In this document: positions 54,289-62,974 of the stretch, one piece after another | Layout of the letters: every line of letters begins with the position of its first letter | How positions within the stretch are numbered: position 1 is the stretch's first letter | Made by a program: the position numbers and the translations under genes | Notes under the pieces: generated by a model | What the model was told of the DNA's origin: nothing | What the model saw: only the letters and a program-made list of their open reading frames with translations | Databases searched by the model: none | Assembly (NCBI RefSeq): GCF_012848175.1 | Contig: NZ_CP051651.1 | Location: 310,001 to 374,000, forward strand | From: Xanthomonas campestris pv. badrii | GTDB taxonomy: Bacteria > Pseudomonadota > Gammaproteobacteria > Xanthomonadales > Xanthomonadaceae | Length of the DNA: 64,000 nucleotides | Direction: 5' to 3'

Positions 54289-56265
54289 ATGCGCTTCCCG
54301 TTCCTGTCGCTGTCCCTGGCCGTGTCCATCGCGCTGGCCGGCTGTTCCAATGACTCCACGCCGCCGGCGTCCACCACCGCCGCGCCGGCCGCCACTGCCA
54401 AGGCCCCCGTGAAAGCAGACGCCCGCAACCACGACGAAAGCTCCTACGCCCAGCCGCAGCTGGTGGTCATCAAGGATCTGGCGCTGGACCTGAAGCTGGA
54501 TTTCGACAGCAAGCAGATCGGCGGTACGGCCACCTACACGCTGGAGTGGAAGGACAAGGCCGCCAAGCAGCTGGTGCTGGACACGCGCGAGCTGAGCATC
54601 GCCCAGGTGCAGGCCGACGATGGCAAGGGCGGCCTGGCGCCGCTGCAGTTCGCGCTGGCGCCGGCCGACAAGACCTTCGGCAGCAAGCTCACCATCGAGA
54701 CGCCGAACCAGCCCGCCAAGGTCGTGATCACCTATCACACCGCACCGACCGCCTCGGGCCTGCAGTGGCTGGAGCCGTCGATGACCGAGGGCAAGCAGTT
54801 GCCCTTCATGTTCAGCCAGTCGCAGGCGATCCACGCGCGCAGCTGGGTGCCGTTGCAGGACACCCCGAGCGTGCGTTTCACCTACAGCGCGCACGTGACC
54901 TCGCGCCCGGACGTGATGGTGCTGATGAGCGCCGACAACGACCCCAAGGCCGCGCGCGACGGCGACTACAGCTTCAAGATGCCCGAGCCGATTCCGTCCT
55001 ACCTGCTGGCCATTGCCGCCGGCGATGTGGTGTTCAAGCCGATTTCCGCACGCTCGGGCGTGTGGGCCGAGCCGGCGATGGCCGACAAGGCCGCCAAGGA
55101 GTTCGAAGACACCGAGAAGATGATCGGTGCCGCCGAAAAACTCTATGGCCCGTATCGCTGGGGCCGTTACGACATGCTGGTGCTGCCGCCGTCGTTCCCG
55201 TTCGGTGGCATGGAGAATCCGCGCCTGACCTTCGCCACGCCCACCGTGATCGTCGGCGACAAGTCGCTGGTGTCGCTGGTCGCGCACGAATTGGCACATA
55301 GCTGGTCCGGCAACTTGGTGACCAATGCGAGCTGGAAGGACATCTGGCTCAACGAAGGCTTCACCACCTACGTGCAGGGCCGCATCACCGAAGCGTTGTA
55401 CGGCACCGAGATGGCCGAGATGGAGCGCGAGATCGACCAGGGCGATCTGCTGGCCGAAGTGAAGGACATGCCGCCCGCCGACCAGGCCCTGGCACTGCCG
55501 CCGCTGGCGCAGCGGGATCCGGACGAAGCCTTGAGCCAGGTGGCCTACGTCAAGGGCGCCTGGTTCCTGCAGTTCCTGGAGCAGCGCTTCGGCCGCGAGG
55601 TGTTCGACCCGTTCCTGCGCGGCTGGTTCGATGACCACGCGTTCCAGAGCGCCACCACCGACCAGTTCGTCGATTACCTGAAAAAGAACCTGCTGGCCAA
55701 GAACCCCACCGCGGTGACCGCTGCCGAAGTGGATGCGTGGTTGAACCAGCCGGGCATCCCGGCGTTTGCGACCAAGGCGCGCTCGCGCAGCTTCTCCATC
55801 GTGGACACCGCGCGGATCGCCTGGAGCGGCAGCGGCACCTTGCCGAGCAAGCAGGTCACCGGCGAATGGGGCACGCAGGAGTGGGTGCATTTCCTCAGCG
55901 GCATGGGCGCCACGCTCAAGCCCGAGCAGCTCAAGCAGCTGGACGACGCCTATCACTTCACCGGCACGCCCAATGGCGAGATCGCCATGCGTTGGTACCC
56001 GCTGTCGATCCGCAGCGGCTACATCGATGCACGCCCGGCCGCCGGCGAGTTCATCGAGCGTGTGGGCCGGCGCAAGCTGGTGCTGCCGATCTATGCCGAG
56101 CTGTTGAAGACCCCGGACGGCATCGCGTTTGCCGAACAGGCCTTCGAAAAGGCCAAGCCCAGCTATCACCCGATCACCACCGCCTCGGTGGCCGAGATGA
56201 TCGCCAAGGCCAAGGCGGCGGCACCTGCTGCTGCGCCGTCAGCGCCGACGCCGACGCAGCAATAA
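54289..56265 (+). CDS. M1 family zinc aminopeptidase, lipoprotein
   Basis: This is a gluzincin aminopeptidase of 658 residues. The signal peptide ends in lipobox ALAGC, then a Thr/Ala/Pro linker (about 22-45), so it is lipid-anchored, not cytoplasmic like E. coli PepN. The N-terminal saddle domain is followed by the exopeptidase motif FGGMENPRLTF (GxMEN) and Zn site His333-Glu334-His337 in VAHELAHSWSGN with Glu356 in LNEGFTTY. The C-terminal domain (about 480-640) resembles leukotriene A4 hydrolase-type. Asn (not Asp) at +2 favours outer-membrane sorting. The ATG at 54289 fits the signal peptide; an ATG at 54259 adds 10 residues. A terminator follows. Confidence 0.9.
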   Translation: MRFPFLSLSLAVSIALAGCSNDSTPPASTTAAPAATAKAPVKADARNHDESSYAQPQLVVIKDLALDLKLDFDSKQIGGTATYTLEWKDKAAKQLVLDTRELSIAQVQADDGKGGLAPLQFALAPADKTFGSKLTIETPNQPAKVVITYHTAPTASGLQWLEPSMTEGKQLPFMFSQSQAIHARSWVPLQDTPSVRFTYSAHVTSRPDVMVLMSADNDPKAARDGDYSFKMPEPIPSYLLAIAAGDVVFKPISARSGVWAEPAMADKAAKEFEDTEKMIGAAEKLYGPYRWGRYDMLVLPPSFPFGGMENPRLTFATPTVIVGDKSLVSLVAHELAHSWSGNLVTNASWKDIWLNEGFTTYVQGRITEALYGTEMAEMEREIDQGDLLAEVKDMPPADQALALPPLAQRDPDEALSQVAYVKGAWFLQFLEQRFGREVFDPFLRGWFDDHAFQSATTDQFVDYLKKNLLAKNPTAVTAAEVDAWLNQPGIPAFATKARSRSFSIVDTARIAWSGSGTLPSKQVTGEWGTQEWVHFLSGMGATLKPEQLKQLDDAYHFTGTPNGEIAMRWYPLSIRSGYIDARPAAGEFIERVGRRKLVLPIYAELLKTPDGIAFAEQAFEKAKPSYHPITTASVAEMIAKAKAAAPAAAPSAPTPTQQ

Positions 56266-56300
56266 GCACGGCGGCGGCGTCACTGCCCGCAGCTGCGATG

Positions 56301-56326
56301 AAAAGGGAGCCTTGTGCTCCCTTTTT
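56301..56326 (+). terminator. Rho-independent terminator of the M1 aminopeptidase
   Basis: AAAAGGGAGC-CTTGT-GCTCCCTTTT followed by T: a perfect 10-bp stem with A/T symmetry, so it may work on both strands. Confidence 0.9.
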
Positions 56327-56471
56327 ATTGCCCGCAGCGCGTCGCCACATGGCATTGCGCCGGTCCCTTCGCATCCGCAGACGCGCAAGCGACGCGTCGC
56401 CGGCATGTATGCGATGTGCAACGGCACACTGCTATTGTTGTTGGCGGTTTACACGTCTTCCGGAGTTGACG

Positions 56472-57191
56472 ATGAAGTATCTGTTGAGCGCGGTCTTGTG
56501 CGTTGCGGCCCTGGGCGCCTGCACCGACCGCGAGGCGCAACGCAAGGCGCAGGAAACCGCGCAGGCGCAGGCCAGGCAAACCCAGGCCGATGCGCTCGCC
56601 AAGCAATACGACGAAGCGGTCAAGGCGCAGAACTGGGACATGGCACGTGCGCACGGCGCGGCCTTGATCGAAGGCTATGCCGGCACTGCGGCCGCCACGC
56701 GCATCGAGCCCGGCTATGCCGACATCAAGGCCAAGGGCGAGCAGGCGCGCGAGCTGCGTCGCATGCAGGCGCTCTGGCAGTACTCGCAGGTACCGGCCAA
56801 GGGCGGCACGCAGCGCTCGGCCATGATCGATGCCAAGCAGCGCGTGGATGTGGACGGCAGCGGGCCCAAGCCGGTGAGCCTGGTCTTCCGCGATCACCCG
56901 CAGTGGAAGCGCCACAGCTATCTCGTGCTCAAGGCCGGCGACTTCAAGTGCTACGGCGGCTGCAAGGTGCAGGTCGCCGCCGATGGTGGCGCGCCCCGCG
57001 CGATGGCGGCCCACCGCCCGGACACCGATGAAGCGATCGCCATGTTCATCGACGACGACAAGGCGCTGTGGAAAGTGGTGCGTAATGCCAAGCGCATCAG
57101 CATCGCCTTCCCGGTCAAGGCCGGCGGGACGCGCACGGCGGAGTTCGAGGTGGGCGGCCTGGATACCACTCAAATGCCGGGCTGGAAATAA
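56472..57191 (+). CDS. Hypothetical lipoprotein
   Basis: 239 residues. The signal peptide ends in lipobox LGAC (Cys17), then a Lys/Gln/Ala-rich helix (about 20-100; REAQRKAQETAQAQARQTQA) likely to form a coiled coil, and a C-terminal beta-rich domain with a Cys pair (FKCYGGCKVQV) and VSLVFRDHPQWKRHSYLVLK. GGAG lies seven bases before the ATG. No family was recognised. The HAD phosphatase gene starts 4 bp after its stop, so they are cotranscribed. +2 Thr suggests outer-membrane sorting. Confidence 0.75.
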   Translation: MKYLLSAVLCVAALGACTDREAQRKAQETAQAQARQTQADALAKQYDEAVKAQNWDMARAHGAALIEGYAGTAAATRIEPGYADIKAKGEQARELRRMQALWQYSQVPAKGGTQRSAMIDAKQRVDVDGSGPKPVSLVFRDHPQWKRHSYLVLKAGDFKCYGGCKVQVAADGGAPRAMAAHRPDTDEAIAMFIDDDKALWKVVRNAKRISIAFPVKAGGTRTAEFEVGGLDTTQMPGWK

Positions 57192-57195
57192 GCGC

Positions 57196-57834
57196 ATGGA
57201 CGGCGCGATCGCCGCACGCCTGCCGCTGTCCGCCTACCGGCACTGGGTGTTCGACATGGACGGCACGCTCACGTTGCCGGTGCACGATTTCGCGTTGATC
57301 CGTCGCGCGCTGGAGATCCCGCCGGAAGACGACATCCTGCATCACCTGGCTGCATTGCCCGCCGATCAGGCGCAGGCCAAGCACGCCTGGTTGCTGGAGC
57401 ACGAACGCGAACTGGCCGAAGCCGCGCAACCTGCGCCGGGCGCGCCGGCATTGGTGCGCGCACTGCGGGCCGATGGCTGCCGGCTGGGTCTGCTGACCCG
57501 TAACGCGCGTGTGCTGGCGCAGGTGACGCTGGAAGCAATCGGCCTGGGCGATGCCTTCGCCTGGGACGACATCGTCGGCCGCGACGAGGCTGTGCCCAAA
57601 CCCGCGCCCGACGGCCTGCAGTATTTCCAGCAGCGTTGGGCAGTGCCTGCCGCTGCACTGCTCATGATCGGCGACCACCACAACGATCTCGCCTGCGGCC
57701 GCGCCGCCGGCGCTGGCACCGTACAGGTCAATACCCCCGGCGACCCCTGGCCCGGCCTGGCCGACTGGCGCCTGCGCGACTGCGTCGAGCTGTTGCACCA
57801 CTGGCAGGCCAGTGCAGGTCACAAGAGCAGCTAA
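57196..57834 (+). CDS. HAD-superfamily hydrolase (phosphatase, subfamily IA)
   Basis: This cytoplasmic phosphatase has 212 residues. Motif I is VFDMDGTLT (nucleophile Asp20, Asp22), motif II is LLTRNAR, motif III has the Lys in AVPKPAPDGL, and motif IV is MIGDHHNDLACG. A helical cap lies at about 30-85. Similar to phosphoglycolate phosphatase-like members; the substrate is not fixed. It follows the lipoprotein gene by 4 bp. Confidence 0.87.
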   Translation: MDGAIAARLPLSAYRHWVFDMDGTLTLPVHDFALIRRALEIPPEDDILHHLAALPADQAQAKHAWLLEHERELAEAAQPAPGAPALVRALRADGCRLGLLTRNARVLAQVTLEAIGLGDAFAWDDIVGRDEAVPKPAPDGLQYFQQRWAVPAAALLMIGDHHNDLACGRAAGAGTVQVNTPGDPWPGLADWRLRDCVELLHHWQASAGHKSS

Positions 57835-58507
57835 CAACGCGACTGCGCGGCGGTTGCTCGGTGCGGCATGGACCACGCGGACACTCCGGTGCTGAGCACG
57901 CCGTCCGCCCCCACCTGACGACCGCTCGCTACATGTCGTCAGCCGCTCTCGATGTCCCGGCGGGAGAAGGAAATCGTCGGTGCCGTGATTGAAGCCCCTC
58001 TCCCCGCGGGAGAGGGGTTGGGGTGAGGGTACGGCCCGGGGACTGTCGGCATATTCTCAGTACATCGCGCAAAGACGCTGCACGGCGCGTGCAGCATCGA
58101 TGGGTCGCGCGGTGGCTCCAGCAGTGCGGTGCCCGCTCGCATCCTTCATCCGGCGCCGTCTCCGGGCAGGCGGGGGCACGCAACGCGTTCCCACGATCAC
58201 CAGCACAGTCGGCATGACCTGCCTGGGCATGCGCAGCCGCACCGTATCTCCACACGCAGGTGTGCGCAGTGCTCCATCAGCGCAACAGCACGTACGGCGC
58301 AACGTGTGCCGAATGCGTGACACCTTTCGCGCCGCGCTGTCTCCACGTTCACAAACCCTTGCTCTACCAAGGTGCTGCGACGCAACAGCGCGCTGGCACG
58401 CGCTGTGCTGTGTCTTTGCCGCATCCACCCGTTTGCGCCGTCGTCGCGTGCATCAAACGCCAGTGGCTCTTCGTTCGATTGGACTTCCACCGAGAGGGGT
58501 AGACGCA
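57835..58507. other. Promoter region of the PQQ-dehydrogenase operon, with a family B REP element
   Basis: About 670 bp without a gene. A family B REP copy lies at 57992-58033 (CCCCTCTCCCCGCGGGAGAG then GGGTTGGGGTGAGGGTACG). A frame continuous with the dehydrogenase extends back to 57989 but starts inside the REP and is not credible as coding. GAGAGGGG at 58492-58499 is the likely ribosome-binding site. No -10/-35 or operator was assigned. Confidence 0.5.
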
Positions 58508-60526
58508 ATGCACCAATCTTCCTGTCGCAGCGTTCGCAGCGGCGCGCTGCTGATGCTCGCGCTGAGCGCCGTGTTATCCGGTTGCAAGAAGGACACGCCG
58601 GCCGAAACCGCCGCGCCCGCACCTGCAGCGGCCCCGGCCGCCGCGCCACCGGCCGCTGCCGTGGTGGACACCGATAGCGAATTCACTGCCAATGCCAGCA
58701 ATGCGGACAACTGGGGTGGCGTCGGCCGCGACTTCGCACTCACCCGGCACAGCCCGCTGGCCGAAATCAACCGCGACAACGTCAAGAACCTGAAGATGTC
58801 GTGGGAAATGAAGACCGACGCCACGCGCGGCCACGAAGGCCAGCCGCTGGTGATCGGCAGCATCATGTACATGGTCAGCGCGTATCCGAACAACGTGTTC
58901 GCCATCGACCTGGCCGCGCAGGACGACGGTGGCAAGGTGTTGTGGAAATACACCCCGCAACAGGACGAACGCTCGGTGGCGGTAGCGTGCTGCGACACGG
59001 TCAACCGCGGCGCCTCGTACGCCGATGGCAAACTGGTATTCGGCAGCCTCAGTGGCGATGTGATCGCGCTCGATGCCAAGACCGGCAAGGAAGTGTGGAA
59101 GCAGAAACTCGCGCACCCGGACAAGGGCGAAACCATCACCATGGCGCCGATCATCGCCGATGGCAAAGTGGTCGCCGGCATCAGCGGCAACGAGTTCGGC
59201 GTGCTCGGGCGCGTGGCCGCCTACAACCTGTCCGATGGCAAGCAGGCCTGGTCCTGCGACGCGGCCGGCACCGACAAGGCGATCTGCCTGGGTCCGGATT
59301 TCAACAAGGCCAATCCGCAACATGGCCAGCTTGGCGACCTGGGCGTCAAGACCTTCCCCAACGAGGAATGGAAGCGCGGCGGTGGCGCGGCCTGGGGCTG
59401 GTACAGCTACGACCCGAAGTTGAAGCTGGTGTACTACGGCACCGGCAATCCGGGTCTGTGGAGCCCGTCGTATCGCTGCGGCAAGACCACGCAGGAGGAG
59501 TGCAACAACGGCGAGCATGACAACAAGTGGTCGATGACGCTGTTCGCGCGCAAGATCGATACCGGCGAAGCGGTGTGGGGCTACCAGAAAACCCCATTCG
59601 ACCAGTGGGATTACGACGGCATCAACGAGCCGATCCTGGTGGACCTGACCATCGACGGCAAGCAGGTCCCCTCGGTGGTGCAGTTCGATCGCAACGGGTT
59701 TGCCTATGTGCTCGATCGTCGCGATGGCACGCTGCTGCGGGCGCACAAGTTCGTGCCGGCCAACTGGGCAGAACGCATCGACATGAAGACCGGTCGGCCG
59801 GTGAAGGTGGCGGCGCACTCCCCGCTGGAACGCGGCAAGAAAGTGCAGGCGTTCCCGTCGGCGATGGGTGGCAAGGATCAGCAGCCGTGTTCGGTGGATC
59901 CGGCCAATTCAGCAGTGTTCTTCTGCGGCACCAATAACTGGCACATGGAGCTGGAGCCGCAGGAACGCGGCAACACCATGATGGGCCTGCCGTATGTGTT
60001 CGCCAACGTGATGATGAAGCCGAACGAGCCCGGTGCGCTGGGCATCGTCAAGGCCTTCGACGTGGTGGAAGGCAAGTCCAAGTGGGAGATCAAGGAGAAG
60101 TTCCCGGTGTGGAGCGGCACCCTGGTCACCGATGGCGGGCTGGTGTTCTACGGCACGCTGGATGGCTGGTTCCGTGCGGTGGACAAGGACACCGGCAAGA
60201 AGCTGTGGGAGATGAAGTTGCCTTCCGGCATCATCGGCAACCCGATCGCCTACAAGGCCAACGGTCATCAGTACGTGGCGGTGTTCTCCGGCATCGGTGG
60301 CTGGATCGGTTTGCCGGTGGCGGCAGGTCTGGACCCGTCTGATCCGTACGGCGCGCTGGGTGCTGCCGGTCTGGCGTTCGGCGCCGGTTTCGACAAGATC
60401 CCGCTCGGCGGCATGGTGCACACCTTCCGTATCGATGGCGCCGGAAAGACGGTGTCCACCACCGCAACTGCCACTGCAGCCGCAGGCGGCGGCACCGCCA
60501 ACGCAGCAGCGAAGACGGCACGATGA
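58508..60526 (+). CDS. PQQ-dependent alcohol dehydrogenase with lanthanide-type active site, lipoprotein
   Basis: This is a periplasmic PQQ methanol/ethanol dehydrogenase-family protein of 672 residues. The signal peptide ends in lipobox VLSGC (Cys26), followed by a Pro/Ala linker and the eight-bladed propeller. The vicinal disulfide Cys161-Cys162 (VACCDTVNRG), YGTGNPGLWSPS, the catalytic Asp368 and Asp370 in FDQWDYDGINEP are all present. The second Asp of this D-X-D is diagnostic of Ln-dependent XoxF/PedH enzymes; Ca-dependent MxaF has Ala. A 15-residue insertion with two extra Cys (RCGKTTQEECNNGE) precedes DNKWSMTLFARKIDTG. The ATG at 58508 is set by GAGAGGGG eight bases upstream. Its stop overlaps the next ATG. 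It is closer to XoxF, but methanol versus ethanol use cannot be told. Confidence 0.9.
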   Translation: MHQSSCRSVRSGALLMLALSAVLSGCKKDTPAETAAPAPAAAPAAAPPAAAVVDTDSEFTANASNADNWGGVGRDFALTRHSPLAEINRDNVKNLKMSWEMKTDATRGHEGQPLVIGSIMYMVSAYPNNVFAIDLAAQDDGGKVLWKYTPQQDERSVAVACCDTVNRGASYADGKLVFGSLSGDVIALDAKTGKEVWKQKLAHPDKGETITMAPIIADGKVVAGISGNEFGVLGRVAAYNLSDGKQAWSCDAAGTDKAICLGPDFNKANPQHGQLGDLGVKTFPNEEWKRGGGAAWGWYSYDPKLKLVYYGTGNPGLWSPSYRCGKTTQEECNNGEHDNKWSMTLFARKIDTGEAVWGYQKTPFDQWDYDGINEPILVDLTIDGKQVPSVVQFDRNGFAYVLDRRDGTLLRAHKFVPANWAERIDMKTGRPVKVAAHSPLERGKKVQAFPSAMGGKDQQPCSVDPANSAVFFCGTNNWHMELEPQERGNTMMGLPYVFANVMMKPNEPGALGIVKAFDVVEGKSKWEIKEKFPVWSGTLVTDGGLVFYGTLDGWFRAVDKDTGKKLWEMKLPSGIIGNPIAYKANGHQYVAVFSGIGGWIGLPVAAGLDPSDPYGALGAAGLAFGAGFDKIPLGGMVHTFRIDGAGKTVSTTATATAAAGGGTANAAAKTAR

Positions 60527-62298
60527 GATCCACGCAAGGCGTTGGACGCCCGCGTCGGCAGCGCTCTGCCGGCGTGGGCGGCATGACCCGGCACCTGCGC
60601 AAGGTGCTGGTGGTTTGCAGCCTCGGACTCGTCGCCGCAGGGTGCACACGCGAGCCGTCTTCGCCGGCGGCTCGCGCTTCTGATTCCGGTGCGGCGCCCA
60701 CAGCGGCGCCTGCATCCACTGCAGCGCCAGCCGCCGCGCAAGCGCCGGCCAACACGCCGCCACCCGCACCCGATCCTACGGTACTGCGCGTCTGCGCCGA
60801 CCCGGGCAACATGCCGCTGTCCAACAAGGCCGGCGAAGGCTTCCAGAACAAGATTGCGCAAGTCGTCGCCGATGCGATGGGCCGGCGCCTGGAATACGAA
60901 TGGCGCACTTATTACCAGCGCGGGTTGGCGCGCAGCACCATCAATGCCGGCCGCTGCGATCTGCTGATGGATCTCAACAGCGACTTCGAGCAGGGCCTGA
61001 CCACGCGCCCCGTGTACCGTTCGACCTATGTGCTGGTGACGCGCAAGGGCCTGGAGCTGAGGCCGCGTTCGCTGGACGATGCGGCGTTGAAATCGATCAA
61101 GCTGGGCGTGTTCCAGAGTTCGCCCGCGCGCCAGGCGCTGTACGAGCATGGCATCAGCGGCCAGGTGCAATACCTGTTCTACGACTCGGCCACCGCACCG
61201 GAAGAACATCCCGGCAAGCTGGTGGAGCGGGTGGCTGCCAACCAGCTGGATGCGGCCGAATCCTGGGGCCCGGTGGCCGGTTACTACGCGGCGCGCAGTG
61301 GGCTGGGCGTGGTGCCGTTGAACACCATCGACGATGCGGTGCTGGAGTATTCGATGGCGTGGGCGGTGTCGCGCAAGAATGCGCAGCTACGCGATGCATT
61401 GAACAAGGCACTGCAGGACAACGCCGCAAAGATCGCGCAGATCCTGCAGGGCTATCACGTGCCGCTGGTGCGTTGCAGCGACTGCATCGTGGCTGGCGAT
61501 CTGCCGTCGCATGGGCCTTACGCCACGCCGGCGTCCGCATCGACGGCGCGCAGTCCTGCCGCCTCGTCGCAGGAACTGGCGCAGCTGCAGCTGCGCATCG
61601 CCGATGGCGCCAACCCCAGCCAGGAACTGGCGCATGCGCTGGATGCCGGCGATGCGCTACGTGCGGCCTGGTTGTTGCGGCACGGTGCCGATGCCAACAC
61701 GCCCAACCTGCTCGGCGAGCCGCCACTGCATCAGGCCATCCGTAACCAGGAGCCGGATCTGGTCGGCCTGTTGCTGGATGCCGGTGCACGGCTGGATGCG
61801 CGCGATGCCAGCGGCTGGACCGCCTTGATGAAGGCAGCCTGGGCCAACGATGCCGATAGTGTCAGCCGCCTGCTGCGCAAGCGCGCGCCGGTGGACACGG
61901 TGTCCGGCGATGGCTGGAGCGCGCTGGAGCTGGCGGTGTCCTACGCCGATGCCGAGGTGGTGCAGGCACTGCTTGCTGCCGGCGCAAATGCACGGCGCGC
62001 CAACGCCACTGGGTTTACGCCGGTGATGTTTGCGGTGGCACGCGACGACCCGGCCATTCTCGACGCGCTGCTCGCGCGCGGCGCCGATGTGGGGCACGCC
62101 AATCAGGCCGGTGTCACCGCCTTGATGCTGGCCGCAGCGGCCGGACGCGAGGACGTCGCCAAGCGTCTGCTGGCGGCCGGTGCCGACCCGGCGGCACGCA
62201 ACCGCGATGGCGAGACCGCCGCGACATTGGCACAGGACCGCGGCGATACCGCGCTGGCTTCGCTCCTCAACGTGGCCAGGCGCCCTGCCAGACGCTGA
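60523..62298 (+). CDS. XoxJ-like substrate-binding lipoprotein fused to ankyrin repeats
   Basis: 591 residues. The lipoprotein signal ends LVAAGC, followed by a Pro/Ala linker. A type 2 periplasmic binding-protein domain (about 85-315; VLRVCADPGNMPLSNKAGEG, CDLLMDLNSDFEQG) is of the MoxJ/XoxJ group, which helps mature or hold the dehydrogenase. C-terminal ankyrin repeats (about 385-585) include PLHQAIRNQEPDLVGLLLDA, ASGWTALMKAAWANDADSVS and AGVTALMLAAAAGREDVAKR. The ATG at 60523 overlaps the dehydrogenase stop (ATGA); an ATG at 60583 gives a shorter, more typical lipoprotein signal and may be the real start. It is probably a scaffold for the neighbouring dehydrogenase and cytochrome. Confidence 0.83.
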   Translation: MRSTQGVGRPRRQRSAGVGGMTRHLRKVLVVCSLGLVAAGCTREPSSPAARASDSGAAPTAAPASTAAPAAAQAPANTPPPAPDPTVLRVCADPGNMPLSNKAGEGFQNKIAQVVADAMGRRLEYEWRTYYQRGLARSTINAGRCDLLMDLNSDFEQGLTTRPVYRSTYVLVTRKGLELRPRSLDDAALKSIKLGVFQSSPARQALYEHGISGQVQYLFYDSATAPEEHPGKLVERVAANQLDAAESWGPVAGYYAARSGLGVVPLNTIDDAVLEYSMAWAVSRKNAQLRDALNKALQDNAAKIAQILQGYHVPLVRCSDCIVAGDLPSHGPYATPASASTARSPAASSQELAQLQLRIADGANPSQELAHALDAGDALRAAWLLRHGADANTPNLLGEPPLHQAIRNQEPDLVGLLLDAGARLDARDASGWTALMKAAWANDADSVSRLLRKRAPVDTVSGDGWSALELAVSYADAEVVQALLAAGANARRANATGFTPVMFAVARDDPAILDALLARGADVGHANQAGVTALMLAAAAGREDVAKRLLAAGADPAARNRDGETAATLAQDRGDTALASLLNVARRPARR

Positions 62299-62359
62299 CC
62301 GTTTCATCCACCGCGTGCACGGGGTGCGCGGTGTTCCCTCCGATCAGAAAGGTTCGTTC

Positions 62360-62974
62360 ATGCGCAAGTCCACCATGGGTTGTATCGATCGTTCCGTCCG
62401 CACTGCGCTGTGCGGCGTGCTGCTCAGTGCAGTGCTGGCGGCATGCGGCAAGGAAGACGCGCCGCCGCCTGCTCCGGCACCGGATGCAGCGGCCCCCGCT
62501 GCCGCCGGCGCACCAGCACCCGCACCAGCACCAGCCGCCACAGCAGCACCGCCGGCAATGCCCAATCTCGCCGCCGGGCCGGCGCCCGATCCGGCCACCC
62601 CGCCCGCCCCGCCGGCCACCGTGGTACCGATTCCGAAGGGGCCGGAGGTCAAGGTCACCCCGGAGCTGGTGGCCGAAGGCAAGAAACTCTATTTCTCGGC
62701 CGGCTGCAATGCCTGCCACGGGGGCACCGGTGGCGGTGGCATGTGCCCGCCGCTGACCAACGATGTGTGGGTGTACGGCAGCGACGACGACACCTTGCGC
62801 GCGCTGATCAGCGAAGGCACCGCCGCGATGATCACCCATGGCAAGACCCGCATCGGGCATGAAAAAGTCGTCGGGCAGATGCCGTCGTTCGCACCGGTGC
62901 TCAAGCCCGGCGATACCGAAAAGCTGCTGGCCTTCATCCATTCGATCAACAAGACCGCGGGCAAGGCGCAATGA
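62360..62974 (+). CDS. c-type cytochrome lipoprotein (likely electron acceptor of the PQQ dehydrogenase)
   Basis: 204 residues. The signal peptide ends in lipobox LAAC, followed by an unusually long Pro/Ala linker (about 30-95). A single cytochrome c domain follows, with heme motif Cys116-x-x-Cys119-His120 (GCNACHGGTG) and a likely axial Met in GQMPSFAPVL. It is similar in role to XoxG/ExaB, which take electrons from the quinoprotein. It starts 61 bp after the ankyrin gene, and its stop overlaps the next ATG. Confidence 0.88.
   Translation: MRKSTMGCIDRSVRTALCGVLLSAVLAACGKEDAPPPAPAPDAAAPAAAGAPAPAPAPAATAAPPAMPNLAAGPAPDPATPPAPPATVVPIPKGPEVKVTPELVAEGKKLYFSAGCNACHGGTGGGGMCPPLTNDVWVYGSDDDTLRALISEGTAAMITHGKTRIGHEKVVGQMPSFAPVLKPGDTEKLLAFIHSINKTAGKAQ

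Noticed and set aside
54100..56169. A 689-codon minus-strand open frame opposite the M1 aminopeptidase
   Set aside because: Antisense shadow; the plus-strand frame has HELAH and GxMEN motifs, this one has none.
57989..58507. In-frame upstream extension of the PQQ dehydrogenase
   Set aside because: It begins in a REP element and encodes an Arg/Cys-rich sequence without sense; lipobox and ribosome-binding site fit ATG 58508.
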